Origin: JACVRW01 sp963826165
GTDB taxonomy: Bacteria > Actinomycetota > Thermoleophilia > Solirubrobacterales > Thermoleophilaceae
Length of the DNA stretch: 64,000 nt
Direction: 5' to 3'
Assembly: GCA_963826165.1 (NCBI GenBank)
Contig: CAWGWC010000007.1
Location: 310,001 to 374,000, forward strand
The first letter of the stretch is position 1, and the number at the start of each line of letters is the position of its first letter. The position numbers and the translations under genes are program-made. This document shows positions 8,611 through 17,202 of the stretch, in pieces. Under the pieces are notes generated by a model. That model did not search any database. It saw only the letters and a list, made by a program, of their open reading frames with translations, and was not told the DNA's origin.

Positions 8611-9446
8611 CCCAGCGGCTCCAATCGCCGCGCGCGGCCCTCGAACACGGCGATCTCGGTCACGCCGAGGCCGGCGAGCCAGTCCACCGCGCGTTCGTAC
8701 TCCCAGCCGAGCTGCTCCGGCGTGTGGGCGTCGCTCGACAGAGCCACCGGGCGGCCCGCCTCGAGGCACATCTCGAGGAAGGGCGCCGCCGGGTAGATCT
8801 CGGCCACCGGCTTACGGAGCCCCGCGGTGGACACCTCGATGGCCACGTCGGACTCGGCGATCCCCTCCATCGCACGTTCGTAATGAGACCGAACGTCGGA
8901 TTCCGGGGCTCCCACCCGAGCGCCCCAGACCTTGACCAGGTCGGGATGGGCGAGGATGTCGAACATCCCGGTCCGGGCGGCCTCGCCGAGCGTCTCGAAG
9001 TAGCGGGCCCAGACCTTGTCCGGATCGTTCGAGCGCCAGATGTTCCAAGGTTCCCACTCCGGATAGCCATGAAAGTCCACCGCATCGTCGGCCAGGAAGT
9101 GCACCGAGCCGACCACGTAGTCCCATGGCCGCCCGCCGAGCAGGTTGGCCAGACGGTCCTCCCGGCCCGGCAGGTAGTCGGCCTCGATACCCAGCCGCAG
9201 TCCTGAGCCGCGCACGAACTCGCAGTACTCGTCGAGGTCGTCGGCCGCCCAGTGGCGGTACCAGGGGTGGTCCCAGACGTCGAGCGCCTGCACGAAGCGG
9301 TGGATGTGCTCGGCCACGCCCAGCTCCTCGATGCCGCGCTCGGCCGCCGCCTCGCGGTAGCGGTCGACGTTGGCGCCGGTGAAGTAGCGCGCCGCGGTCG
9401 AGTCCGCCTCGTCGGGGCGCAGGTGCACGTGGTAGTCCGTCAGCAC
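8607..9446 (-). CDS. PHP-domain phosphoesterase, histidinol-phosphatase-like
   Basis: The 279-residue protein shows the PHP metal-binding signatures: DYHVHLR at the start (H6, H8), AEHIHRF, GSVHFL, ILAHPDLVK and LSSDAHTPEQLG near the C-terminus. The family includes the HisK-type histidinol phosphatase. It sits between ispD and ispF and overlaps both (7 bp with ispD, 4 bp with ispF), so it is cotranscribed with isoprenoid genes. No histidine-biosynthesis gene is in the window, so histidinol-phosphate may not be the real substrate. Confidence 0.82.
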   Translation of the reverse strand: MLTDYHVHLRPDEADSTAARYFTGANVDRYREAAAERGIEELGVAEHIHRFVQALDVWDHPWYRHWAADDLDEYCEFVRGSGLRLGIEADYLPGREDRLANLLGGRPWDYVVGSVHFLADDAVDFHGYPEWEPWNIWRSNDPDKVWARYFETLGEAARTGMFDILAHPDLVKVWGARVGAPESDVRSHYERAMEGIAESDVAIEVSTAGLRKPVAEIYPAAPFLEMCLEAGRPVALSSDAHTPEQLGWEYERAVDWLAGLGVTEIAVFEGRARRLEPLG

Positions 9447-10069
9447 AGGGCGGACTCAACCACGCTCAGGTCGGCGGACGTGGTGACCTTGAGGTTGCCC
9501 GCCGGCGCCTCGACCACCCGCACCCTTCCGCCGGCAGCCACCACCAGAGCCGCGTCGTCGGTGGCGCGCGCCAGCTCCGCCTCGTCCACCGCCAGCGCGC
9601 GGCGCAGCAGCGGCGCCCGGAAGACCTGTGGCGTCTGCGCGGCCCACAGGGCCGAGCGCGGCGGCGTGGAGGCGATCATCTCGTCCGCGTCCAGCGCGTG
9701 GATGGTGTCCGTGACCGGCGCCGCGGCGATCGCGCCGTCCACGCCCTCGAGCGCGGCCAGGCAACGCTCCACCAGCTCCCGCGTGACGAGCGGGCGGGCG
9801 GCGTCGTGTACGACGGCCACGGTGGCCTCTGGGGCAGCCGCCAGCGCATTGCGCACCGAGGCCGAGCGCGACGCTCCGCCGGTCACCCGGTCGGGGCCGT
9901 CCTCATAGCCCGGAGGCACGGCCACGACCACGCGCTCGCAGACCTCGGCGAGCACGTCGACGCTCCAGTCGAGCAACCGGCGGCCGGCACAAACGACGAA
10001 CGCCTTGGGCCGGTCGGCACCAAGGCGTTCGCCGCTGCCGCCGGCGGGAATGATCCCGACGACGGTCAT
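9440..10069 (-). CDS. ispD: 2-C-methyl-D-erythritol 4-phosphate cytidylyltransferase
   Basis: The MEP-pathway enzyme transfers CMP to methylerythritol phosphate. The N-terminal nucleotide-binding loop is PAGGSGERLGADRPKAF (residues 8-24, with the conserved Arg and Lys). Also visible are VHDAARPLV, the SALWAAQTPQVF region and the C-terminal PAGNLKVTTSADL. At 209 residues it is slightly short but complete. It lies 10 bp downstream of carD, the usual actinobacterial carD-ispD order. Confidence 0.95.
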   Translation of the reverse strand: MTVVGIIPAGGSGERLGADRPKAFVVCAGRRLLDWSVDVLAEVCERVVVAVPPGYEDGPDRVTGGASRSASVRNALAAAPEATVAVVHDAARPLVTRELVERCLAALEGVDGAIAAAPVTDTIHALDADEMIASTPPRSALWAAQTPQVFRAPLLRRALAVDEAELARATDDAALVVAAGGRVRVVEAPAGNLKVTTSADLSVVESALC

Positions 10070-10079
10070 ATGTCTTCAG

Positions 10080-10646
10080 CTAAGCCGTGGTAGCGGCACC
10101 GTTGCGGCTCGTGTACGCATCCGCGATCAGCTCCTCCAGGTGCCCCTCCGCCTCGTCCTCTTCCATGACGAGCGCGTACATGAGCTCGGACGCGAGGATC
10201 TTCTTGGCGCGGGTGTACATCTGCTTCTCACCCGTGGACAGACCCTTCTCGGTCTCCCTGATGGCGAGGTTACGGACGACTTCAGCCAGCTCGAACACGT
10301 CGCCGGTCTTGATCTTCTCGCGGTTGTGCTTGAAGCGCCGGTTCCAGTTCTTGGGCATCTGGCTCACGTCGTCGCGGAGGACTGACAGCACCTTCTTGAC
10401 GTCGTCCTCCCCGATCACGCGCCGAAGACCCGCCTTGTCGGCGTTGCAGCACGGGACCATGACCGTCATGTCGTTATGAAGGATCTTGATCGTCAGGTAC
10501 TCGCGGTTCTCGCCGAGTACCTCCTTCATTTCCTTCTTCAGGACCTTGCCCGCCCCATGATGGGGGTAGACCACCTGATCGCCGATCTCGTAGACCGCCG
10601 GCGGGCGGTCGATCTCGAGGTCCTCGACGAATTCGTCTTCCAACAC
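10080..10646 (-). CDS. carD: CarD-family RNA polymerase-binding transcription regulator
   Basis: The N-terminal RNAP-interaction (Tudor-like) domain starts EIGDQVVYPHHGAGKV. The helical C-terminal domain includes MPKNWNRRFKHNREKIKTGD and the conserved tryptophan that wedges the promoter -10 region. In mycobacteria CarD stabilises open complexes at rRNA and other promoters. The 188-residue length is normal. The start appears to be GTG at 10646. It lies upstream of ispD and downstream of disA on one strand. Confidence 0.95.
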   Translation of the reverse strand: MLEDEFVEDLEIDRPPAVYEIGDQVVYPHHGAGKVLKKEMKEVLGENREYLTIKILHNDMTVMVPCCNADKAGLRRVIGEDDVKKVLSVLRDDVSQMPKNWNRRFKHNREKIKTGDVFELAEVVRNLAIRETEKGLSTGEKQMYTRAKKILASELMYALVMEEDEAEGHLEELIADAYTSRNGAATTA

Positions 10647-10712
10647 TACGTCGCTGATGGTGTTCCCTCCTGCGTCTGACGCCGCCCGAGCGGGCCTGCG
10701 CCGTGGTCAACT

Positions 10713-11822
10713 TCAGGTTTGCAGATACCTATCCACGAGATTGATCTCCTGCAGACGCCGAAGGCCCTCGCGGATGTCCTTCGCACGCATGTCCCCCACG
10801 CCCTCCACGGACTCGAGATCCGGGTCCGCGGCGGCGAGAATCTCGTCCAGCCCCGTGAACTCGCTCACGATCGACTGCACCACCATCTTCGGGAGCCTGG
10901 GAATGCGCCCGAGGATGCGGTAGCCGCGCGGGGAGGCGGGATGGTCGAGGGTGTTCAGCTTCCGGTCGTAACCGAGAAGCTCGGCCAGGCGGCCGAAGTC
11001 AAGAAGGTCTTGGTGGGGCAGCCGAGCCATTGAGTCGAGCACCATGGCGAAGCCCTCCTCGGAGGGCTCGACGATGTAGTCGCGCACCAGCGCCGACTTG
11101 TCGGCGGCCACGCCGACCATCGTCTCCTCGAGCTGCATCTCGATCAGGCGCCCGTCGGCCCCGAGCTCGACGATGTAGCGCTCGATCTCCACAGCCATGC
11201 GGGTGACGAGCTCGGCCCGCTGGACCACGGTGAGCACGTCGTGCAGCGTCACGCCGCCCTCGAACTCGAGGGCGGTCAACCGGGTGGAGACCTGGTCGAG
11301 ACGGCTGCGGTACTTGTCGAGTGTCGCCAGCGCCTGGTTGGCCTTGGCGAGCACCACCGGGATGTCCTCGAGCAGGTACTTCGCGCCGTCGAGGTAGAGC
11401 GACACGACGCTGCGGCTGGCCGAGATGGCGATCACGAGCGCGTCGGTCTGCTTGGAGACCCGCTCGGCCGTGCGGTGACGGGTGCCGGTCTCGAGCGAGA
11501 GGATGGTGGGGTCCGGCATCAGCTGGACGTTGGCCCAGAGGATCTTCGTGCCGTTGGAGGCCAGCACGATGCCCCCGTCCATCTTGGCGAGCTGGTAGAG
11601 CAGCGCAGGGGTGTAGTCCACTTCGAGCCTCACCCCACCGGACAGCAGGAAGCTGAGCTCCTCCGACTCCCCGATGCAGATCAGGGCGCCGGTCCGGCCC
11701 TGGACGATTTGGTCTAGGCCCTCCCTTACGGCAGTGCCCGGCGCCACCATCTCCAGGGCCCGGACGAGCCTGGGTTCCTGCCGTGCCTCGAGCTCTGAAA
11801 CGTCGTCTCCGGCATACGGCAT
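10713..11822 (-). CDS. disA: DNA integrity scanning protein / diadenylate cyclase
   Basis: The 369-residue protein has an N-terminal DAC domain, a coiled linker and a C-terminal helix-hairpin-helix region (ILGRIPRLPKMVVQSIV ... VEGVGDMRAKDIREGL), the layout of DisA. DisA makes c-di-AMP from two ATP and pauses at branched DNA. The RHR motif is intact (115-117, in ETGTRHRTAE). The usual DGA motif reads DGG (82-84, KMDGGIVL). The radA gene, often adjacent in other bacteria, lies 13 kb away here. Confidence 0.95.
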   Translation of the reverse strand: MPYAGDDVSELEARQEPRLVRALEMVAPGTAVREGLDQIVQGRTGALICIGESEELSFLLSGGVRLEVDYTPALLYQLAKMDGGIVLASNGTKILWANVQLMPDPTILSLETGTRHRTAERVSKQTDALVIAISASRSVVSLYLDGAKYLLEDIPVVLAKANQALATLDKYRSRLDQVSTRLTALEFEGGVTLHDVLTVVQRAELVTRMAVEIERYIVELGADGRLIEMQLEETMVGVAADKSALVRDYIVEPSEEGFAMVLDSMARLPHQDLLDFGRLAELLGYDRKLNTLDHPASPRGYRILGRIPRLPKMVVQSIVSEFTGLDEILAAADPDLESVEGVGDMRAKDIREGLRRLQEINLVDRYLQT

Positions 11823-11890
11823 GACCCGTGATTCTACGTGAATCTCGTGAAGGTCACGTTATTGCCGTCGTTTTGCAGCCCTTTTCGGTC

Positions 11891-12676
11891 CTATCGGACC
11901 CTGAAGACCCTGTACATCCCCAGCCGGTTGTGCTCACCGAAAAAGCACACGAAGGCGTAGCGTCCCCGGCGCGGGAAACGCACCGCGTTGTCGTTGGTCG
12001 TGCCCGGGCTGATCAGGCTCTGGAGTGAGAACGGCGGCCCGGCCACCGTGCGCCCGAGCAGGCGATCGCTGCCGTTGCCGCCGAAGGCGCGGGCGACCTG
12101 CCTGTTCGTGACGCCCGGCTGCAGCGGGAAGCCGAGAGCGAAGTGGTAGGCGGCGCCCTGGTTCTGCACGCGGATGAAACCGTTGCGCGGCAGCGTCTTG
12201 GGACCGCGGAAGTCGTAGTCGACCATCCTCACCCGCGCGTCGGGCCTCGGGGCGGTCGCGCCGCTGTCGGCGCCGGTGGTGAAGGTGGTGACGGCCGAGC
12301 GGCGCCCAGCGACCGAGAGGGCCACGTAGGTGATGTTCGGCCGGAGATCGACCGTGACCGCGCGCGGCGGCGCGGCGCCGGCCTCGAGGAAGACGAGGGC
12401 CAGCGCCTCGTCCGGGCTGCCCCTGAGCGCCCTGCTCAGCTCATCCACGCTGACCCCGGGTCGCAGGGTTGCCAGGTACGCCTCGATGTCCCCCCGGCCG
12501 GTCCGGCTGAACTCGAAGCGGGTGGGACCCGCCGCGATGGAGCCGGTGGGCGTGACGCTGATCGCCCCGGGACTGGCCGTGACCGCCACGGTCGGAACCG
12601 GCGCCTGCGCGGTTGCCGCGGCAGCCAGAACACCCACGAGCACGACTGCGGCAACGCCCCACCTCATGAACCGCAT
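11891..12676 (-). CDS. Secreted protein with a possible C-terminal cupredoxin-like copper site
   Basis: The start at 12676 (MRFMRWGVAAVVLVGVLAAAATAQA) gives a clear signal peptide of about 25 residues, and a GGGAGG ribosome-binding site sits 6 bases upstream. The mature protein is mostly beta-type sequence. Near the C-terminus FVCFFGEHNRLGMYRV shows Cys-x4-His-x4-Met spacing, as in type-1 copper proteins, and AAYHFALGF supplies a candidate upstream His. A blue-copper or plastocyanin-like role is therefore possible but unproven. It has no clear operon partner: disA starts 69 bp downstream and the glxD-like gene ends 54 bp upstream. Confidence 0.6.
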   Translation of the reverse strand: MRFMRWGVAAVVLVGVLAAAATAQAPVPTVAVTASPGAISVTPTGSIAAGPTRFEFSRTGRGDIEAYLATLRPGVSVDELSRALRGSPDEALALVFLEAGAAPPRAVTVDLRPNITYVALSVAGRRSAVTTFTTGADSGATAPRPDARVRMVDYDFRGPKTLPRNGFIRVQNQGAAYHFALGFPLQPGVTNRQVARAFGGNGSDRLLGRTVAGPPFSLQSLISPGTTNDNAVRFPRRGRYAFVCFFGEHNRLGMYRVFRVR

Positions 12677-12729
12677 GAACGACCTCCCGAGTCGATCAAA
12701 AGCCCTGTACGGAGCACCCTCTCCGATGT

Positions 12730-14049
12730 TCAGGTCGGAGTCAAGCCGGGCACCCAGCTCGTTCCGGCCAGCGGCACGCGGGCCATGGCGGCGGCCTCGA
12801 GCGTGAGCGCCACCAGGTCCTCGGGCTCGAGGTTGTGCAAGTGCGACTTGCCGCACCCGCGGGCCAGGGTCTGGGCCTCCAGGGTCATCGTGCGCAGGTA
12901 GTTGGCCAGTCGCCGGCCGCCCAGCTGCGGGTCGAAGCGCGCCGCCAGCTCGTCGTCCTGGGTAGAGATGCCGGCAGGGTCGCGGCCCTCGTGCCAGTCG
13001 TCGTAGAAGCCGGCATCGCTGCCGATGGCCTCGTACTCCTCCCGGTGCTCGGGCGAGTTGTCGCCCAGCGCGATCAACGCCGCTACCCCGATGGAGACGG
13101 CGTCGGCGCCGAGGGCCAGCGCCTTGGCCACGTCGGCGCCGTTGCGGATCCCGCCCGAGACCACGAGCTGGACCTTGCGGTGGACGCCCAGCTCGAGCAG
13201 GGCGTCGACCGCGGGGCGAATCGCCGCCAGCGTGGGGATGCCGACGTGCTCGATGAACACCTCCTGCGTGGCCGCGGTGCCGCCCTGCATGCCGTCGAGC
13301 ACCACCACGTCGGCCCCGGCCTTGACCGCCAGCGCGGTGTCGTAGTAGGGCCGGGTGGCGCCCACCTTGATGAAGATCGGCTTCTCCCAGTCGGTGATCT
13401 CACGCAGCTCGCCGATCTTGATCTCGAGATCGTCAGGGCCGGTCCAGTCCGGATGGCGGCAGGCGCTGCGCTGGTCGATGCCCTTGGGCAGGTCGCGCAT
13501 CTCCGCCACGCGGTCGGAGATCTTCTGGCCGAGCAGCATGCCGCCCCCGCCGGGCTTGGCTCCCTGGCCCACCACCACCTCGATGGCGTCGGCCTTGCGC
13601 AGGTCGTCCGGGTTCATGCCGTAGCGCGAGGGCAGCAGCTGGTAGACGAGCAGCTCGGAGTGCTCGCGTTCCTCCGGCGTCATGCCGCCGTCGCCGGTGG
13701 TGGTGGTCGTGCCCACGGCGCTGGCCCCGTTGCCGAGCGCCTCCTTGGCCTGCGCAGACAGCGCACCGAAGCTCATCCCGGCGATGGTGATCGGAATCTT
13801 CAGCTGGAGGGGCTTCGAGGCGTGCCGGTCACCAAGCACGACATCGGTGTCGCAGCGCTCCCGGTAGCCCTCCAGGGGGTAGCGCGACATGCTCGCCCCG
13901 AGAAACAGCAGGTCGTCGAAGTGCGGGACGTGCCGCTTGGCCCCGAAGCCGCGGATGTCGTAGATGCCCTCACGCGCCGCGCGCTGGATCTCGTGGATCG
14001 TGTTGCGGTCGAACAGCGCGGACTCGCGAAGGCCCGCTCGGGCGGCCAC
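12730..14049 (-). CDS. glxD: Glutamate synthase FMN-domain protein (GlxD/MgsC-like) lacking the Fe-S cysteines
   Basis: The 439-residue protein is the FMN-binding (beta/alpha)8 domain of glutamate synthases, with ITIAGMSFGALSAQAKEAL, GGGMLLGQKIS, VVLDGMQGGTAATQEVF and VVSGGIRNGADVAKALALGAD. It resembles rhizobial GlxD and MgsC of N-methylglutamate synthase. Unlike the paralog at 46552-47982, its region before GISTQDDEL has no C-x2-C-x4-C cluster motif. It follows glxC by one base and glxB by translational coupling. The amine or amide substrate of this set is unknown. Ordinary ammonium assimilation or a substituted amide are both possible. Confidence 0.85.
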   Translation of the reverse strand: MAARAGLRESALFDRNTIHEIQRAAREGIYDIRGFGAKRHVPHFDDLLFLGASMSRYPLEGYRERCDTDVVLGDRHASKPLQLKIPITIAGMSFGALSAQAKEALGNGASAVGTTTTTGDGGMTPEEREHSELLVYQLLPSRYGMNPDDLRKADAIEVVVGQGAKPGGGGMLLGQKISDRVAEMRDLPKGIDQRSACRHPDWTGPDDLEIKIGELREITDWEKPIFIKVGATRPYYDTALAVKAGADVVVLDGMQGGTAATQEVFIEHVGIPTLAAIRPAVDALLELGVHRKVQLVVSGGIRNGADVAKALALGADAVSIGVAALIALGDNSPEHREEYEAIGSDAGFYDDWHEGRDPAGISTQDDELAARFDPQLGGRRLANYLRTMTLEAQTLARGCGKSHLHNLEPEDLVALTLEAAAMARVPLAGTSWVPGLTPT

Positions 14050-14050
14050 G

Positions 14051-14755
14051 TCAGTACTCCCCCGCGTGATCGATGTCGAAGTTGTAGAGGCGGCGGGCGG
14101 AGCCGTAGCGGCGGAAGTCCGACGGCGACAGGCCGCTCACGCCGCCGGCGTCGAGCAGCTCGCCGAGCTCGGCTTCGTGTTCGGCTCGCATCTCCTTCAG
14201 TACGCAGTCGGCGCCGAGTCCGGCCACGTCGCCGCGCACGTACAGCCGGGCCTCGTACAGCGAGTCCCCGAGCGCGTCACCGGCGTCACCGCAGACCACG
14301 AGGCGGCCCTTCTGCGCCATGAAGGCGCTCATGTGACCGACCGAGCCGTGCACCACGATGTCCGCGCCCTTCATCGAGATCCCGCACCGCGCGGAGGCGT
14401 CGCCCTCGATCACGAGCAGGCCGCCGCGGCCGGTGGCCCCGGCCGACTGGCTCGCGTTGCCCTCCACCACCACCGAGCCGGACATGATGTTCTCGGCCAC
14501 GCCGACGCCGCAGTTTCCCCGCACGCGGACCGAGGCCTGCTGGTTCATGCCGGCGCAGTAGTAGCCCACGTGGCCGGCGATCTCGACCTCCACGGGCGCG
14601 TCGATTCCGACGGCCACCGCATGGGCTCCGCGTGGGTTGAGCACCCGCCAGCGGCCCGACACGCCCTTCTGATGGAGGGCGGCGTTGAGCTCTCGCAGCG
14701 GGGTGCTCGCCAGATCGATCTCGCGGATCGCGGGCGCGCTCTCCACCGCCGTCAC
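14051..14755 (-). CDS. glxC: GXGXG-domain glutamate synthase subunit (GlxC/MgsB-like)
   Basis: The 234-residue protein is almost entirely the GXGXG right-handed beta-helix found at the C-terminus of large glutamate synthase subunits (GHVGYYCAGMNQQASVRVRG, NIMSGSVVVEGNAS, GSVGHMSAFMAQKGRLVVCGDAGDALGDSLYEA). It acts as a structural module bridging the amidotransferase and FMN subunits. The GTG start at 14755 overlaps the glxB stop (GTGA). It matches MgsB at 47999-48790 in fold and gene order. Confidence 0.87.
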   Translation of the reverse strand: MTAVESAPAIREIDLASTPLRELNAALHQKGVSGRWRVLNPRGAHAVAVGIDAPVEVEIAGHVGYYCAGMNQQASVRVRGNCGVGVAENIMSGSVVVEGNASQSAGATGRGGLLVIEGDASARCGISMKGADIVVHGSVGHMSAFMAQKGRLVVCGDAGDALGDSLYEARLYVRGDVAGLGADCVLKEMRAEHEAELGELLDAGGVSGLSPSDFRRYGSARRLYNFDIDHAGEY

Positions 14756-15657
14756 GAGACCCGCTCGCGCTCCCAGCTGTAGACCCGGCCGGGCTCGGGC
14801 TCCCACATGCGGGCCGTGTCCGCGCCCGGGAGCGTCGCGATCGCGCGGTACTCGGAGGCCATCGCCACCCATCCGTCGGTCTCGGCCATCACCGCCGGCT
14901 TGCAGGCGATCGGGTCGCGCAGCACCGCGAACCCGTCGACCGTGCCCACGGCAAAGGTGTAGAAGCCGTCGAGGTCCTCGAGGCAGCCCTCCAGCGCCTC
15001 GGCCAGAGTCGCCCCCTCTCGCAGGCGCCAGGTGAGATAGCCCGCAGCCACCTCGGAGTCGTTCTCTGTCTGGAACTCGATGCCCTCCGCGCGCAGGCGC
15101 TCGCGCAGGCGGTTGTGGTTGGACAGCGAGCCGTTGTGGACCAGGCACAGGTCGAGGCCGGTCGAGAAGGGGTGCGAGCCGTCGGTGGTGACCTTCGACT
15201 CGGTGGCCATCCGCGTGTGGCCGAGGGCGTGGCTGCCGCTCAGCTCGGCGAAGGCGAAGCGCTCGAGGAACTGCGCCGGGTGACCGGCCTCCTTGTAGAT
15301 CTCGATCGCCTCTCCCGCGCTCATCACCCGCAGCTCCGGGTAACGCTCCCGCAGCCAGGACACGGCGCCCGGCGCATCGGTGTCGACCGTGATCACGGCG
15401 TGGCTGGCACGGACCTCGGGCTCGCCCGCGCCGAACGCCTCCGCCAGCGCGTCGCGGATGCCGGTCCAGTCGTAGCCCGGCGTGGGAGTGTGCAGGGTGA
15501 CCTTGCACGCCCCGGCCGGGGCGGGGTCGCGATAGATGGCCACGCCGGCGCTGTCGGGACCGCGGTCGCCGAGCTGCAGGAGCATGTCACCGAGGTGACG
15601 CCCCAGGCTGTCGCTCACCGGCGACGACTTCGAGAAGAGCCCTGCTATTCCGCACAT
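14752..15657 (-). CDS. glxB: Class II glutamine amidotransferase subunit (GlxB/MgsA-like)
   Basis: The protein begins MCGIAGLFSK, so Cys2 is the N-terminal nucleophile exposed after Met removal, as in class II amidotransferases. Other features are GDRGPDSAGVAIYRD, ALGHTRMATES and VHNGSLSNHNRLRERL. It is a stand-alone 301-residue domain, like GlxB and MgsA. It would release ammonia (or an amine) from an amide donor for use by GlxD. The first gene of the glxBCD operon, it is divergent from the type III glutamine synthetase across a 121-bp region with candidate operators. Confidence 0.88.
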   Translation of the reverse strand: MCGIAGLFSKSSPVSDSLGRHLGDMLLQLGDRGPDSAGVAIYRDPAPAGACKVTLHTPTPGYDWTGIRDALAEAFGAGEPEVRASHAVITVDTDAPGAVSWLRERYPELRVMSAGEAIEIYKEAGHPAQFLERFAFAELSGSHALGHTRMATESKVTTDGSHPFSTGLDLCLVHNGSLSNHNRLRERLRAEGIEFQTENDSEVAAGYLTWRLREGATLAEALEGCLEDLDGFYTFAVGTVDGFAVLRDPIACKPAVMAETDGWVAMASEYRAIATLPGADTARMWEPEPGRVYSWERERVS

Positions 15658-15695
15658 GGACAACCGAGTGTAGGCAGGCGACAGACCCGGTCGTA

Positions 15696-15743
15696 TGGGG
15701 TCGTGGCGCACAATTCGACCCCCGGCTGTGTGGGCTCCACACA
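15696..15743. promoter_or_regulatory. Palindromic operator candidates in the glxB/glnT divergent promoter
   Basis: TGTGTGGGCTCCACACA (15727-15743) is a perfect 7-bp inverted repeat around 3 bases. A weaker match (8 of 12 fixed positions) begins at 15696, exactly 31 bp upstream. The pattern TGTGNGGNNNCCNCACA reappears at 22162 and 22193, also 31 bp apart, before the amt gene and the GAF/PucR regulator. A dimeric regulator bound on one DNA face is a reasonable reading. Confidence 0.55.
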
Positions 15744-15778
15744 TTGGCCCTTCGCGGCCCAGGGGATAGTTTGCGCCC

Positions 15779-17155
15779 ATGAGCAAGCCATTCACCGCGC
15801 CCAGCTCGCGCGCGGACGTAGAGCGCCACATCCGTGAGAACGACGTGGAGTTCCTGTTCGCCCAGTTCGTCGACATGCACGGCAAGCCCAACGCCAAGCT
15901 GGTGCCGACGCGGCATCTGGACGGGCTGCTCGAGGACGGAGCGGGCTTCGCCGGCTTTGCCGCCGGCGCCATCGGCCAACATCCCAACGACCCGGACATC
16001 GCGGCCATACCGGACGTGCGCTCCTACACACCGCTGCCGTGGAAGCCCGGCGTGGCCCGCGTGGCCTGTGACGTGACCGTCGACGGCGAGCCCTGGCTCT
16101 ATTGCCCGCGCACGATCCTGCGCAACCAGCTCGAGCGCGCCCGCGAGCTCGGCTACGAGTTCATGCTGGGCGCCGAGCTCGAGTACTTCCTGGTCAAGCT
16201 CGGCGACGACGGAAGGATCGAGCTGGCCGACCCGCTCGACACCCTCGACCAGCCCTGTTACGACATGCGCGCGCTCACCCGCAACCTCGACTTCGTGTCG
16301 CAGGTCTCGCGCTACGTGACCGACCTCGGCTGGGACAACTACGCCACCGACCACGAGGACGCCAACGGCCAGTTCGAGCAGAACTTCGAGTTCGCCGACG
16401 CGCTCACCACGTGTGACCGCTCGATCTTCTTCCGCTACATGGTGGAGTCACTGGCCCAGGAGCGCGGTCTGATCGCCACGTTCATGCCGAAGCCGTTCGG
16501 CCACCTCACCGGCAACGGCTGCCACTTCCACATGAGCCTGTGGAAGGACGGCGAGAACGTGTTCGAGCGCGATCCCGGCGACGACCCGCGCGGGCTCGGC
16601 CTGTCGGACGACGCCTACCACTTCATCGGCGGCCTCAAGGCCCACGCCAAGGCCTACATCGCCATCACCGCACCGACCGTGAGCTCGTACAAGCGCCTCG
16701 TGGTGGGCACGCGCAGCGGCTCCAGCTGGGCGCCCGTGTTCGTGAGCTACGGCTACAACAACCGCACCCAGATGCTGCGGGTGCCCGCCCCCGGACGCGT
16801 TGAGGACCGCACGGTGGACGGCTCCTGCAATCCCTATCTTGCCGCGGCCGCCGTGCTCGCCGCAGGCCTCGACGGCATCGAGCGCGGCACCGATCCCGGC
16901 GACCCCACCACCGAGCTCAACCTGCACGAGCTGACCGACGAGCGCCGCCGCGAGCTCGGGGTGGAGCTGCTGCCGGCCAACCTGCTCGACGCCACCCGTG
17001 AGCTCGAGGGCTGCCAGGTGCTGCGCAAGGCCCTGGGCCACACCGGGCGGGAGGACTACGTCGACTACTTCGTGAAGATCAAGCGCGAGGAGTTCGACGA
17101 GTGGCACAACCAGGTGACCCAGTGGGAGGTCGACCGGTACCTCCAGCTCTTCTGA
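15779..17155 (+). CDS. glnT: Type III glutamine synthetase / gamma-glutamylamide synthetase-like (GlnT family)
   Basis: The 458-residue protein has the glutamine synthetase fold: an N-terminal beta-grasp with FVDMHGKPNAKLVP, the first metal site MLGAELEYF (Glu-x-Glu), the ATP-linked FMPKPFGHLTGNGCHFHMSLW segment and NNRTQMLRVPAPGRVEDRTVDGSCNPYLAAA near the catalytic Arg/Glu residues. It belongs to the GlnT/GmaS branch rather than GlnA. It is divergent from glxBCD, as in rhizobial glx-glnT loci. A glutamate + amine ligase is the safest statement; ammonia is the default amine. It is related to, but not the same as, GmaS at 49731. Confidence 0.87.
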   Translation: MSKPFTAPSSRADVERHIRENDVEFLFAQFVDMHGKPNAKLVPTRHLDGLLEDGAGFAGFAAGAIGQHPNDPDIAAIPDVRSYTPLPWKPGVARVACDVTVDGEPWLYCPRTILRNQLERARELGYEFMLGAELEYFLVKLGDDGRIELADPLDTLDQPCYDMRALTRNLDFVSQVSRYVTDLGWDNYATDHEDANGQFEQNFEFADALTTCDRSIFFRYMVESLAQERGLIATFMPKPFGHLTGNGCHFHMSLWKDGENVFERDPGDDPRGLGLSDDAYHFIGGLKAHAKAYIAITAPTVSSYKRLVVGTRSGSSWAPVFVSYGYNNRTQMLRVPAPGRVEDRTVDGSCNPYLAAAAVLAAGLDGIERGTDPGDPTTELNLHELTDERRRELGVELLPANLLDATRELEGCQVLRKALGHTGREDYVDYFVKIKREEFDEWHNQVTQWEVDRYLQLF

Positions 17156-17202
17156 GCTCCGGCTGAACCAAAGCGCCCTCCGGTTGCGAAGGACCCGGGG
17201 AG

